Origin: an uncultured Pseudodesulfovibrio sp.
GTDB lineage: Bacteria; Desulfobacterota; Desulfovibrionia; Desulfovibrionales; Desulfovibrionaceae
Length of the DNA: 64,000 nucleotides
Direction of reading: 5' to 3'
Assembly (NCBI RefSeq): GCF_963664965.1
Contig: NZ_OY761823.1
Span: forward strand, 1,498,001 to 1,562,000
Shown: in pieces, positions 8,413-17,425 of the stretch
Layout: the number at the start of each line of letters is the position of its first letter
Position numbering within the stretch: the stretch's first letter is position 1
Made by a program: the position numbers and the translations under genes
The notes under the pieces: model-generated
Databases searched by the model: none
Seen by the model: the letters and a program-made list of their open reading frames with translations, nothing else
Told to the model about the DNA's origin: nothing

Positions 8413-9681
8413 ATGCGAATACTGTTTATCATACTACTCACGACCTTTTTGTTTCCGGTCCTGATCGCAGGGGCGGCAGACCGGCCGTATCCGTATACAA
8501 ACGCCTACCGTGCCACGGTCTATGGCACTCCGCCGGATTTGAAATATCCAATCGAAGATCCGGTGACGCCCAAGGAACGTTCCATTCGCATCAAGGGGCG
8601 CAATGTCCCGGGTATCTTTTCCTATAGCGACCAGATGTTTTACACCACGGCCCTGCAACGCCGTGAAGCTCCGCTCATTTTCATCGTGGCCGGAACCGGT
8701 GCGGAACATGATTCCGCCAAAATGCAGTTTCTGGTGCAGGTCTTTTATCAGGCCGGATTCCATGTGGTGGCGCTGTCCTCCCCGACACACATGAATTTCG
8801 TGGTCAGCGTGTCCGAACATGCCGTGCCGGGATATGTGCCGCATGACGTTGCCGACCTGTACCGGGTCATGCTGTGGATCAAGCAGGACATGGAGAAACG
8901 CTGCGATATCAGCGGATATTCCGTGACAGGCTATAGTCTCGGCGCATTGCACTCCGCGTTCCTCGCTCACATGGACAGCGAGAGAAAGGACTTCAATTTC
9001 GAGCATGTGCTGATGATAAATCCGCCAGTGAGCCTGTACAATTCAGTACGCCGCCTTGACGGGTGGCTGACGAGCAAGAGTCTTGACGGCAGGACCGTGC
9101 ATGAGGAACTGGAGCATTTCATCAATCAGTTCTCCGTCTTTTACGAGCACGCCGACGTGACCGACCTTGATGACAACTTTCTGTATGAGCTGGTGACGCA
9201 CATCGATCTCGAGGAAAAGGATTTGAAGGCGCTTATCGGCGTTGACTTCCGGGTGTCCTCCTCTTCCATGATTTTTTCCTCTGACGTGTGCAAGCGGGCC
9301 GGGTACATCGTGCCGCCCGACGCCTATCCATTGGGAGACGGCGAGCCGCTCATGCCGTATGCCGAATCCTCCTTTGAAATCACTTTCGAGATGTATCTGG
9401 ATGAATACCTTCTGCCGTACCTCCAGTATCTCTACCCGACCCTTGATCGAGATACCGCGTTGAAGCAATGCAGTCTGCGCGGGATCACTCCCTACCTCAG
9501 GGAGACGGACAAGATCACGGTTATCGGCAATCGGGACGACGTGATTCTGAACATGGACGACGTGGAGTATATCGAATCGGTATTCGGTGACCGGGCCAGA
9601 CTGTTCCCGCACGGCGGGCATTGCGGCAATATGGCTTACGGGCCGTTTGTGGAAGCCATGGTCAAGATGGTGAAGCCATGA
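8413..9681 (+). CDS. exported alpha/beta hydrolase-fold protein, unknown substrate
   Basis: This 422-residue protein has a signal peptide ending near LIAGAADRP, an oxyanion-type strand-turn IVAGTGAEHD and a nucleophile elbow GYSLG with Ser175, then a late HGGHCG that could supply the catalytic His. These are the marks of a serine hydrolase, probably a lipase or esterase of the periplasm. Its stop overlaps the start of mlaA (ATGA at 9678-9681), so the two are translationally coupled, which suggests work on phospholipids or outer-membrane lipid balance; that link is inference. The ATG at 8413 has no good Shine-Dalgarno. Confidence 0.75.
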   Translation: MRILFIILLTTFLFPVLIAGAADRPYPYTNAYRATVYGTPPDLKYPIEDPVTPKERSIRIKGRNVPGIFSYSDQMFYTTALQRREAPLIFIVAGTGAEHDSAKMQFLVQVFYQAGFHVVALSSPTHMNFVVSVSEHAVPGYVPHDVADLYRVMLWIKQDMEKRCDISGYSVTGYSLGALHSAFLAHMDSERKDFNFEHVLMINPPVSLYNSVRRLDGWLTSKSLDGRTVHEELEHFINQFSVFYEHADVTDLDDNFLYELVTHIDLEEKDLKALIGVDFRVSSSSMIFSSDVCKRAGYIVPPDAYPLGDGEPLMPYAESSFEITFEMYLDEYLLPYLQYLYPTLDRDTALKQCSLRGITPYLRETDKITVIGNRDDVILNMDDVEYIESVFGDRARLFPHGGHCGNMAYGPFVEAMVKMVKP

Positions 9682-10481
9682 TGAAGCGTACCGTCCTGTC
9701 ATATATTCTGCTGTTCGCCTGTAGCGTTTTCCTCGGAGCGTGCGGCGGACTTGCCAAATCCACACGCGTCGATCCGGCCTTGAATCTTGCGCCGACCTCG
9801 TTTCGTACGGAAGTGAATCATTGGCCGGAACCCGGAGATCATGATTTGGATGTCATGGAAGTCTATGATCCGTGGGAGCCCCTGAATCGTAATATCTACG
9901 ATTTCAACGCCGTGGTGGACGAGGCGTTCATCTATCCTGCTACACAAGCGTATAGAACCGTGCTGCCTGACCCTGCGGAAAGGGGCATCCACAACGTTAT
10001 CCAGAACCTCAACGAAGCGCCTGTGTTGGTGAATTGCCTGCTCCAGGGGCGGTTGGAGAAGAGTTTCATCACGACCTCGCGTTTCTTCATCAACAGCATT
10101 TTCGGCATCGGCGGTCTCATGGATGTGGCCTCATCGTCCGAGGGGTTGCAAAAGCAGGAAGAGGATGTGGGACAGACGCTCGGAGTCTGGGGTTTTGGCA
10201 GCGGACCGTATTTCGTCATGCCCATTCTCGGCCCGTCCAACGTGCGCGATACCTTCGGATTCGGCGGCGATTTCCTGCTGCTGCTCATGCAGATGAAGTA
10301 CGTGTACAGGGCTATCGGCGTGAAGAACACCCAGACCGTGGCCATCACCGAACTGATTATCCGTGGCCTGAACAGGCGAGCCGACACGCCGTTCCGGTAT
10401 CACTCCACAGGATCACCTTTCGAGTATGAAATGATCCGTTTCATCTACACCAAGAAGCGCGAATTGGACATCAAGCGGTAA
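9678..10481 (+). CDS. mlaA: MlaA/VacJ outer-membrane lipoprotein
   Basis: A 267-residue lipoprotein with the lipobox LGAC. The mature part has the MlaA hallmarks DPWEPLNRNIYDFN, FINSIFGIGG and the conserved EDVGQTLGVWGFGSGPYFVMPILGPS segment (shortened here: QTLGVWGFGSGPYFVMPILG). MlaA removes mislocalised phospholipid from the outer leaflet of the outer membrane and passes it to the Mla retrograde pathway. The other mla genes are not in this window; instead the partner is the coupled exported hydrolase upstream. The gene converges with the cysteine synthase fusion 22 nt away with no obvious terminator. Confidence 0.92.
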   Translation: MMKRTVLSYILLFACSVFLGACGGLAKSTRVDPALNLAPTSFRTEVNHWPEPGDHDLDVMEVYDPWEPLNRNIYDFNAVVDEAFIYPATQAYRTVLPDPAERGIHNVIQNLNEAPVLVNCLLQGRLEKSFITTSRFFINSIFGIGGLMDVASSSEGLQKQEEDVGQTLGVWGFGSGPYFVMPILGPSNVRDTFGFGGDFLLLLMQMKYVYRAIGVKNTQTVAITELIIRGLNRRADTPFRYHSTGSPFEYEMIRFIYTKKRELDIKR

Positions 10482-10503
10482 CGGTTGATTCCGATGGTTT
10501 TCG

Positions 10504-12783
10504 CTATCCCTTGAATACTCTGGGGACGCCGCCTGTGTCTTCAAGGCGGAATCCGGCTTTGACGATGCTGTCCCGCAGTGCGTCTGACGCGGCGAAGTCC
10601 TTTGCTTCGCGGGCCTTCTGGCGGTCGGCGAGCATGCCTTGGACTTCGGCGGGAAGATCGGAAAGCGGGACGGGCATCTGCGACTGGTCAAGGATGCCGA
10701 GGATTTCATCCACAGCGAGAAGCTCCTCAAGGCAGAGCTGTGCCGCCGCACCGGAAAAGGATTTGTCTGTGGCCCAGCTGTTGACGAGCTTGGTGAACCG
10801 GAACAGTGTCGGCCAGAAGCGGTGCAGGGAGAGGTCTTCGTCCATGGCGGTCTTGAAGGCCGCCTTGAGGTCGAATACCGCCTGATCCGTGTCGCTGGGG
10901 ATATCGTCGCCGGTGCGGTCCTTCGCAAGGGTCAGCACGGCGGCTGCTTCCTGTACGCGACGCCAGTTGCGCGCCCACATGGACAGGTTTTCGTCGCTTG
11001 CACACAGCGGTTTGCGGCACGCGGCAGAGAGCAGCCAGAAACGGGCTGCGCGGAAACCGCCGAGTTTGTCGGCCACCGTGCCGAGGGTGTGGTCGCCGCT
11101 GTCCGTGGCCTGATGGCTCACCATCCACGCCTGCAACTCCCGGCCAGCGGTGGACCAGATGGCACGCAGGTTTTCAAGGTGCGGGAAACGGTGCTTTTCG
11201 CTGCCGATCATGATGTCGGTGCGGTCCATGGCGCAAAGGGCGGTCGCGGCGTGTTGCAGGAACCAGCTCGGGCGGACGTTGCCCCATTCGGTCTCAAGCA
11301 CTTCGCCCCGTTTGAGGTCGAGCAGGGAGGCGCGTTTGAGCAGGGTGAAGTCGAGCGGGTTGTCTTTGACATAAGCGTCGAGGTCCACGGTGCGCCCGCC
11401 GGATACCTTGTCCATGTCCATGGCTCCGATCTCGCCGTACCGTTTGTCACGGAAGACATCGAAGTAGACACTGCGGAGCTTCTCGTAGGCCAGCCCCTTG
11501 CCGAGCAGTTTGCGGCACAGTTCCAGTGACGTGTTTTCGCCTTCGGATGAGAGCGGGAAATTGATGGAATCGCTGACGCCCATGTCTTTGGCCCGATTCA
11601 GGATCGCGTCACGCGTTTTTGCGGCAAATTCGGAGCGGGATGAATTCTCCTCACGGGCTGCGGCCAGCGTGCGGTCATCCATGTCCGTCAGGCCCACGGC
11701 GGACCGTGGTTCCACTCCCCGTGATGCGAGGTGGCGGGTGAATACGTCGAGCATGATGACGCGCCGCCATGCGTCCAGTCCGTCGATATTGTCGAGGCTC
11801 GGTCCCATAGAATAGATGCCGAGGCCCGTGGCGGTGTTGAGGTGTTTGTCCTCACCGGATGCCATGTCAAAGACCGTGATGCCGCTGCCTGCCTGCTGCC
11901 GGTAGAGATGGGTGGACAGATAGCGTTCGCCGCTGTCCGGGAAAATCGTAACGATGACGCCGGAATCGATGCGCTCGGCAAGCTGCAATGCGCCGCCAAG
12001 GGCCGCACCGGAACTCATGCCAGCGAAAATGCCTTCCTCGCGCGCGAGACGGCGGCAGTTGTTGAACGCGGTCTCGTCATCCACATGCAGGATTTCATCG
12101 AGCTGCGTCTTGTCGTAGATACCGGGCGGGTAGGACTCAAGCATGTTCTTGAGTCCCTGAATCCTGTGGCCTGCGTATGGCTCCACCGCGGCGATGTGGA
12201 CGTTGCCCTCTTCGTGCAGCCGTTTGGCGATGCCCATGGCCGTGCCGGATGTGCCGAGCGTCATGACGCAATGGGTGACCGTGCCGTTTGTCTGTTCCCA
12301 AATTTCGCGTCCGGTTCCATTGTAATGGGCCTTGATGGACGCCGGATTGTTGTACTGGTCCATGAGAACGTAGGTCTCAGGCTCCTCGCGGGCGTAACGG
12401 TAGGCAAGCTCAATGGCTCCGTCCGTGGCGAGGTGGCCGGGGGTGAGTTCCAGTTCCGCGCCGTAGGCGGCCATTATCATTTTACGTTCTTCACTGGCGG
12501 TTTCAGGCATGATGAGCTTGATGCGGTATCCCTTGACCGCCGCTACCATGGCGAGTCCCACGCCGGTGTTTCCGGACGTCGGCTCGATGATGATCTTGTC
12601 CTTCGTGAGCTCTCCCGACTTTTCAGCCGCTGCAATCATGGCGGCTGCCACACGGTCCTTGATGGAACCGCCGGGGTTGCCGCATTCGAGTTTTGCCAAA
12701 ATCTTGACGTTCGGATTCGGATTGAGGTGGCGGATCTCCACCAGCGGTGTGTCGCCGATAAGCGCGAGAAGGTCTTTATTCAT
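10504..12783 (-). CDS. cysteine synthase fused to a catalytically degenerate CysRS-like domain
   Basis: Residues 1-305 are an O-acetylserine sulfhydrylase: PLP lysine Lys42 in NPGGSIKDR, TSGNTG (69-74), the phosphate loop GTSGT (177-181) and PDSGERYLST. Residues 319-759 align by eye with the whole of cysteinyl-tRNA synthetase, including the GPSL/TDMDD core and the C-terminal KDFAASDALRD...LEDT block. Every catalytic element of CysRS is altered: the zinc Cys of VCGPTVYD is Met326, the HIGH box reads DGLD, WHIEC reads WFLQH, HHENE reads PHLENL, and no KMSKS remains. The first domain should make cysteine from O-acetylserine and sulfide; the second may bind tRNA, cysteine or adenylate, but cannot be a normal synthetase. 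AGGGA precedes ATG 12783. Confidence 0.9.
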   Translation of the reverse strand: MNKDLLALIGDTPLVEIRHLNPNPNVKILAKLECGNPGGSIKDRVAAAMIAAAEKSGELTKDKIIIEPTSGNTGVGLAMVAAVKGYRIKLIMPETASEERKMIMAAYGAELELTPGHLATDGAIELAYRYAREEPETYVLMDQYNNPASIKAHYNGTGREIWEQTNGTVTHCVMTLGTSGTAMGIAKRLHEEGNVHIAAVEPYAGHRIQGLKNMLESYPPGIYDKTQLDEILHVDDETAFNNCRRLAREEGIFAGMSSGAALGGALQLAERIDSGVIVTIFPDSGERYLSTHLYRQQAGSGITVFDMASGEDKHLNTATGLGIYSMGPSLDNIDGLDAWRRVIMLDVFTRHLASRGVEPRSAVGLTDMDDRTLAAAREENSSRSEFAAKTRDAILNRAKDMGVSDSINFPLSSEGENTSLELCRKLLGKGLAYEKLRSVYFDVFRDKRYGEIGAMDMDKVSGGRTVDLDAYVKDNPLDFTLLKRASLLDLKRGEVLETEWGNVRPSWFLQHAATALCAMDRTDIMIGSEKHRFPHLENLRAIWSTAGRELQAWMVSHQATDSGDHTLGTVADKLGGFRAARFWLLSAACRKPLCASDENLSMWARNWRRVQEAAAVLTLAKDRTGDDIPSDTDQAVFDLKAAFKTAMDEDLSLHRFWPTLFRFTKLVNSWATDKSFSGAAAQLCLEELLAVDEILGILDQSQMPVPLSDLPAEVQGMLADRQKAREAKDFAASDALRDSIVKAGFRLEDTGGVPRVFKG

Positions 12784-12860
12784 GGCATTTCCCTGAAATC
12801 ATGGAAGAAGAATTGTCAAAGTGTGTTTGCACATTAGGCCAAATTGAAACGCTGTGCAAC

Positions 12861-12876
12861 TGGCACGCATCGTGCA
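12861..12876 (+). promoter_or_regulatory. sigma-54 promoter for the DUF115 gene
   Basis: TGGCACG-CATC-GTGCA matches the sigma-54 consensus almost perfectly, with GG (12862-12863) and GC (12874-12875) 10 nt apart. The predicted start near 12887 leaves a leader of about 50 nt before ATG 12938. Confidence 0.7.
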
Positions 12877-12937
12877 TTTTCTGCCTGACGACAACCGAGG
12901 GCGATTTACCCGTCAATAACGCAAAGAGGATCTGGCA

Positions 12938-14710
12938 ATGACCGCGTATCCGTTTCTGAAAGACAACATCGAGTATTTGCAGCGCATAGGCCATCCTGCC
13001 TATCAGTGGCTTTCCACGCAGGATTTCAAGGAAGAAGCCTTGATGAACAATATTTTCATCAACGAATTCGGCCTGCACGACTGGCGCATGGAAAGCGGAC
13101 AGGGGATGTTCGAAGCGCTGCCGCCCGTGGGATTGTACAAATCATGGGTGCATGAGGAAAAGGCATCCTGCTCAGCTACGATGATCGTCGGTTCCAATCT
13201 CGGATACGGTGTGAACCACGTTTTGCAGGAGACGCCGGAGTCCCACAAGGTCATGCTTCTCGAACCGCGCGCCGAAATGCTGCTCGCCTGTCTCGGGCAG
13301 ACTGATTACCGCCCGTTTTTCGAGGCCAAGAAATTTCATATCCTCGTGCCGGACGAGGATTACATCTGGGAAGTCATCCGCAATCTCGATCTCCAGTACG
13401 TGTACGGCAAGATTCATCTCAAAGCCGACATGCCCAGTCAGCAGCTCGGTCCCGAGTATGCCCGGTGGACAAAGATTGTTCGCGACAAGCTGGAGAACTT
13501 CTCCCTTGAACTCGCCACGCTTCGTTTTCGTCAGGACGTTATGGTCGGCAATGAGATCAATAATTTTAAGCTGGCCCGTGAGCATGGCAGTCTGCGAAGC
13601 CTTGAAGGCAAAGCCGGCGGCGTGGGCGGCGTGATCCTCGGTGCCGGACCCAGTCTTGAAAAACATGCGCCCGAACTGCTGAAGAATCGCAGTCACGTAT
13701 TGTATACCTGCGCTCTCCAGACCCTGCCCACACTCCAGAATCTCGGCATCAAGCCGCATTTCTGCGTGGCCATCGACTATGACGATTCCATGCTGAAAAT
13801 CTTCAACCGGCTCGATCCCGACTTCGTGCAGGACATCCCGCTCATTTATTCCACCAAGGTCAATCCGCAGACCGTCAAGCGGTACGCCGGACCGACCATC
13901 CCCCTGTGGACCGTGGGCGGCATGGGAACTTTTGTCATGAAGGAGCACGACCTCGTGCTTGACGCGGGCGGCAACGTCTCGGTCACGCTTTCCCGCCTGC
14001 TGCGGTGGTGCGGCGTGAGTCACATGCTTCTTGTGGGACAGGACTACGCATGGCTCAACAACCAGTCTCATGCCGGTGGGCACCACAACCATACCACCAA
14101 CATGCAATTGCAGAGTTACCACCAGTACACGAAGAATATGGAAGGCGAGGAAATCCTCACCACCATCCAGTACATGACGGCCAAGCGCGAACTGGAGAAC
14201 GATCTCCGTCAGTCCGCGTTCCCGATTTACAACATTTACGGCGGTGGTGTGGAGATCAAGGGCACTCGCGCCGTGGATATCGAGGCCGCCTACAAGGACG
14301 GCATTCTCGCCTCGGCCCCCGGAAGTGTGGATCGGTTCATGACGGATCTCATGGCCTGTCGCGAAGATAAAGTTGTTGTCCGTTTCGAGCCGCGCGGCCC
14401 CATGTGGTCAAGCTCCCTGCGTAATGCTGAAAAACTGCTCGGCAAGCTGTTCAAGAACGTGAAGGCCAACCAGAAGGAAATTCACGAAGTCTTCAACAAG
14501 ATCGAGCTGTTCCTCAAGCAGGACCCGCTGTACATGCCGTATATCTTCAACGAGACTATTGATCTTGCCGGTTTGACCCGTGCCAAGCACTTCCATGAAA
14601 GAAAGGATTTCCCGGAATTCAAGCGTATCGCCAAATGCGTGATGAAAAAGGTTCGCGAGATTGACCGGAATGTCTGTGAGATTCCGAAGCAGAGACGGGA
14701 AGTCGCGTAG
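12938..14710 (+). CDS. DUF115/MptE-like motility-associated glycosyltransferase family (Maf-type) protein
   Basis: This 590-residue cytoplasmic protein has the DUF115 core: a Rossmann-like GVILGAGPSLEKHAPEL at about 230, CVAIDYDD, and LLVGQDYAWLNNQSHAGG. Proteins of this family (Maf, FlmG-linked) transfer nonulosonic acids to flagellin in several motile bacteria, while archaeal relatives are pterin pyrophosphokinases. A sigma-54 promoter directly upstream fits flagellar regulation, so flagellin or surface glycosylation is the favoured reading; the exact sugar is unknown. AGAGGATCTGGCA supplies the ribosome binding site (GAGG). It is followed by a strong terminator, so it is probably monocistronic. 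Confidence 0.8.
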   Translation: MTAYPFLKDNIEYLQRIGHPAYQWLSTQDFKEEALMNNIFINEFGLHDWRMESGQGMFEALPPVGLYKSWVHEEKASCSATMIVGSNLGYGVNHVLQETPESHKVMLLEPRAEMLLACLGQTDYRPFFEAKKFHILVPDEDYIWEVIRNLDLQYVYGKIHLKADMPSQQLGPEYARWTKIVRDKLENFSLELATLRFRQDVMVGNEINNFKLAREHGSLRSLEGKAGGVGGVILGAGPSLEKHAPELLKNRSHVLYTCALQTLPTLQNLGIKPHFCVAIDYDDSMLKIFNRLDPDFVQDIPLIYSTKVNPQTVKRYAGPTIPLWTVGGMGTFVMKEHDLVLDAGGNVSVTLSRLLRWCGVSHMLLVGQDYAWLNNQSHAGGHHNHTTNMQLQSYHQYTKNMEGEEILTTIQYMTAKRELENDLRQSAFPIYNIYGGGVEIKGTRAVDIEAAYKDGILASAPGSVDRFMTDLMACREDKVVVRFEPRGPMWSSSLRNAEKLLGKLFKNVKANQKEIHEVFNKIELFLKQDPLYMPYIFNETIDLAGLTRAKHFHERKDFPEFKRIAKCVMKKVREIDRNVCEIPKQRREVA

Positions 14711-14730
14711 TTTCGTTTTCGAAAACAGGA

Positions 14731-14759
14731 AGCCCGCTGATTGTATCGGCGGGCTTTTT
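14731..14759 (+). terminator. terminator of the DUF115 gene
   Basis: AGCCCGC / GCGGGCT stem with an 11-nt loop followed by TTTTT. Confidence 0.85.
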
Positions 14760-14791
14760 CGTTTTTGGTCTCTTGAGTTTCATGGGAAAAC

Positions 14792-15016
14792 GTGAAAAAG
14801 TCCCCGGCTATGGACGACAAGACCAAACCCTATTTTACCGAAGACGGCACCCTCGTCATTCCGTTCGAGTGCAGCGATCATTCCTATAAATACTGGAAAC
14901 AGGAAGGAAAGGAGATGCGCGAAATTCTTGAGGAGCTTGGCGTGGACGAGACGGTGTGGGCTAAATATACGCACGAAAAGTACCCGGAAAACGGTGACGG
15001 AACGTCTGAAGAATAG
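14792..15016 (+). CDS. small acidic hypothetical protein
   Basis: A 74-residue hypothetical protein (start GTG, or 68 residues from ATG 14810) with no recognised family. It is acidic and hydrophilic, with the segment IPFECSDHSYKYWKQEGKEM then a helix MREILEELGVD, and no signal or membrane segment. GGGA sits 4 nt before the GTG. Codon use resembles neighbouring genes and the reading frame is not antisense to another gene, which supports it being real. It lies between the DUF115 terminator and a PAP2 gene, and may be co-transcribed with the latter. Confidence 0.55.
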   Translation: MKKSPAMDDKTKPYFTEDGTLVIPFECSDHSYKYWKQEGKEMREILEELGVDETVWAKYTHEKYPENGDGTSEE

Positions 15017-15082
15017 CCTTTTTCCCCGAAGCATCCCTCTCTCTCCCTTGCCCGAACCGGCTGATTGGCCTACAAGACCCGC

Positions 15083-15709
15083 ATGCGTATTACTCCCATG
15101 ACACATTGGGCGCTCGCGTCAGCGCCTCTGCTCGCCATCCTCGGCGTCCTCTTTTTTTCTTTCGGCTCCGAGGTCGAGGTGGCCCTGTTCTTCGCGGACC
15201 ACGCCGCCGCACATCCCGGAACCGCCTTCTGGTTCAAGGTCCTGACCGACTGGAGCAATCCCGTCTTTTACGTGACATATGTTGTCATGCTCCTGACAGC
15301 CATCAGATCGCACAATCATGAGCGCAAGCGGTTCGTGATTGTCCTGATAGTCATGCAGGTGCTGATAGGATTGGTGACCGTCAATATTCTCAAGCACATG
15401 ATAGGCCGCCCGCGTCCGGGGCAGGGGTGGTATTTCGACCCCATGACCACACGCGGCACATATCACTCGTTGCCGTCCGGACATACCACCGAGATTTTCG
15501 GCTGGTCCCTGCCGTTGACGTTCCGTCTGAACCGGATTTGGTTTACACTGCTTATCGGCCTGTTTACCGGGGCCGTCGGGTTTTCCCGTATCTATCTCAA
15601 TTGGCATCACCCGTCCGACGTGTTTTTCGGATGGCTGCTCGGCAGCTTCACGGCGTATGCCGCATGGACCGTTGCCGGTTCCTCGCTGTTTCGAAAAAAA
15701 GTTTTTTAA
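15083..15709 (+). CDS. PAP2-family membrane phosphatase
   Basis: About 208 residues and five or six hydrophobic helices, with all three PAP2 acid-phosphatase motifs: KHMIGRPRP (KX6RP), LPSGHTTE (PSGH) and SRIYLNWHHPSD (SRX5HX3D). Such enzymes dephosphorylate undecaprenyl pyrophosphate, phosphatidate or lipid A on the outer face of the inner membrane. The next gene, 15 nt downstream, is an ArnT/GT39-like polyprenyl-linked sugar transferase, so carrier-lipid recycling or lipid A modification is plausible. Starts at TTG 15065 or ATG 15098 are also possible; none has a clear Shine-Dalgarno. Confidence 0.85.
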   Translation: MRITPMTHWALASAPLLAILGVLFFSFGSEVEVALFFADHAAAHPGTAFWFKVLTDWSNPVFYVTYVVMLLTAIRSHNHERKRFVIVLIVMQVLIGLVTVNILKHMIGRPRPGQGWYFDPMTTRGTYHSLPSGHTTEIFGWSLPLTFRLNRIWFTLLIGLFTGAVGFSRIYLNWHHPSDVFFGWLLGSFTAYAAWTVAGSSLFRKKVF

Positions 15710-15724
15710 ACATAAAGGCTCATC

Positions 15725-17347
15725 GTGAAAAAGATTGCCTCCCATATATGGAATGTCCTTGAGGATCACCCGTGGCTGACCATGATCTTCGGCGTGTTCG
15801 CGCAGACGTGGTTTTCCCTGAGTAACCGCGCGCTGTGGTTCTCGGATGAAGTACGCTATGCCAACGCCTACCAGAATCTTGCCGTGAACGGGAAATGGAT
15901 GGTCCTTGCTCTCAACGGGCAGGCCTACCCGGACAAGCCGCCGATCTACTTCTGGTTCCTGTGGCTGATCGACAAGATCACTCCGGCGGACATGCCCACG
16001 GTATTTTTTCTCGGTGCCGCGCTTTCCGGGCTGATGTTTCTGGCGGCGGCGTATTATCTTGCCCGAACCCTCGGATTTGACCGTACCGTCAGCCTCGGCG
16101 GCGTACTGATTCTGCTTTCGACGTTTTTCCTTGCCGCCCTGTTTCATTATTCGCGCATGGACCTCATGTTCGCGGCGCTTATCGTTCTCAGCCATGCCTG
16201 CTTTTTCAAGGCGTTCAGCAGTGAGCAGCAGGGCAGATGGCCGCTGTACGGGTTCCTGATCGGCGGTGTGGCTACACTCGTCAAAGGGCCGCTCGGGTTC
16301 ATTTTCCCCTTGCTGACCTGCGCGGTCTATCTGCTGTGGAAGGGCGAGATTCGCCGGTTCTTCACTCGGCAGATGGCGGTGGGGCTGCTCGCCATGCTCG
16401 GTGTTATCGCCGCGTGGATTGTCGGTGTGATGCTGGTGGAGGGGCCGTCCTTCCTTATCGATACGGTTATCGGTAAGCATGTCATCCAGCGGGCCACCAA
16501 GACGTTCCACCATCGCGAACCGATCCAGTATTACCTTATCGCCTTCCCGCTCGCGTGGCTGCCGTGGACGCTGTTCGCCTTTGCCGCGCCGGTTCGCAAG
16601 GCGCTGTCTCTTGAGAATTGGGGCGCGCTTTGGGCCGCCCGCCGCGAAGCCGGATCACGAACCTTTCTCTGGATCATGTTCGGTGCGACGTTTGTGTTTC
16701 TTTCAAGCCTGAGCGGCAAGGTGCTTATTTACATTTTGCCCATGTTCCCGCCGCTCGCATTGCTGACCGCCGATGCCATGACCCGTCTTGACGAGTCGCG
16801 GACCGTTCGTTTCTGGACGCTCGTCGCCGGACTGTGGTGTGTGTTCGGGGTCGGCCTTGTCGTCGCGGGTGATCTGCTGCCGTTCCCGGTGCCGGTGCGC
16901 GGCATGGGAATCGCGGCCTGCACCATGCTGATCTGTGGCGGCGCGCTGTTCGCCGTGCGTAAATCGGGTTGGAGGGCGGGATTGCTCTGCTCTGCTCTCG
17001 CCTTGACGGTCTGGCTGTATCCCATCGGTCTGATGGTTGCTCCGTCACTCGACGACGCCATGAGTCCTAAGGAACTGTCGCTGACCATGAAGTCCTTTAT
17101 CGACAAGGGGTATGCGCCGGTCGCGTTCAAGGTGTATGCCGGTATATTTACCTACTATGCTGGGCATGACTACGAGGAAACCGGCAAATGGGAAAAGCTT
17201 CCCGCATTGCTTAATAGTCACGAAAAGGTCGTGCTCGCCATCCGGAAACGCCATTGGAATGAATGGCAGGACCGTCCCGAACATCTCAAGATCGTGGATG
17301 AGCAGAACGTCGCCGGAATGGACTATCTCATGGTTATCAAGGATTGA
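15725..17347 (+). CDS. GT39/ArnT-like polyprenyl-phosphate sugar transferase
   Basis: A 540-residue multi-spanning protein beginning at GTG. After the first helix comes FSDEVRYANAYQNL, the Asp-Glu motif of the first periplasmic loop of dolichyl- or undecaprenyl-phosphate-dependent transferases, and DKPPIYFWFLWL, which is characteristic of ArnT-like proteins. About ten TM helices precede a C-terminal periplasmic domain (about 430-540). It should transfer a sugar from a polyprenyl carrier to lipid A, protein or another surface acceptor in the periplasm. The acceptor cannot be told from sequence. It is probably in an operon with the PAP2 gene. Confidence 0.85.
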   Translation: MKKIASHIWNVLEDHPWLTMIFGVFAQTWFSLSNRALWFSDEVRYANAYQNLAVNGKWMVLALNGQAYPDKPPIYFWFLWLIDKITPADMPTVFFLGAALSGLMFLAAAYYLARTLGFDRTVSLGGVLILLSTFFLAALFHYSRMDLMFAALIVLSHACFFKAFSSEQQGRWPLYGFLIGGVATLVKGPLGFIFPLLTCAVYLLWKGEIRRFFTRQMAVGLLAMLGVIAAWIVGVMLVEGPSFLIDTVIGKHVIQRATKTFHHREPIQYYLIAFPLAWLPWTLFAFAAPVRKALSLENWGALWAARREAGSRTFLWIMFGATFVFLSSLSGKVLIYILPMFPPLALLTADAMTRLDESRTVRFWTLVAGLWCVFGVGLVVAGDLLPFPVPVRGMGIAACTMLICGGALFAVRKSGWRAGLLCSALALTVWLYPIGLMVAPSLDDAMSPKELSLTMKSFIDKGYAPVAFKVYAGIFTYYAGHDYEETGKWEKLPALLNSHEKVVLAIRKRHWNEWQDRPEHLKIVDEQNVAGMDYLMVIKD

Positions 17348-17384
17348 CTTGACCTTGCGGACGAAATTGGTGCAAATAAATAGT

Positions 17385-17397
17385 TAGACAAAGTCTA
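17385..17397. promoter_or_regulatory. inverted repeat upstream of the BON lipoprotein gene
   Basis: TAGAC-AAA-GTCTA is a perfect 5-3-5 palindrome 29 nt before the lipoprotein start, in a position suited to an operator. TTGAC(T/C) at 17344-17354 may be part of a promoter, but no good -10 box was found. Confidence 0.3.
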
Positions 17398-17425
17398 GAT
17401 ATCATTCCACCTTCCGAGGTCCGTG

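Noticed and set aside
11100-11830. Two adjacent genes (cysK and cysS) misread as one
   Set aside because: The frame is continuous with no internal stop, and the CysRS half has no start with a ribosome binding site; the missing catalytic motifs also show it is not a normal cysS.
15119-16513. 464-residue open frame on the - strand
   Set aside because: Antisense to the PAP2 and GT39 membrane protein genes; low-complexity charged composition and no start signal.
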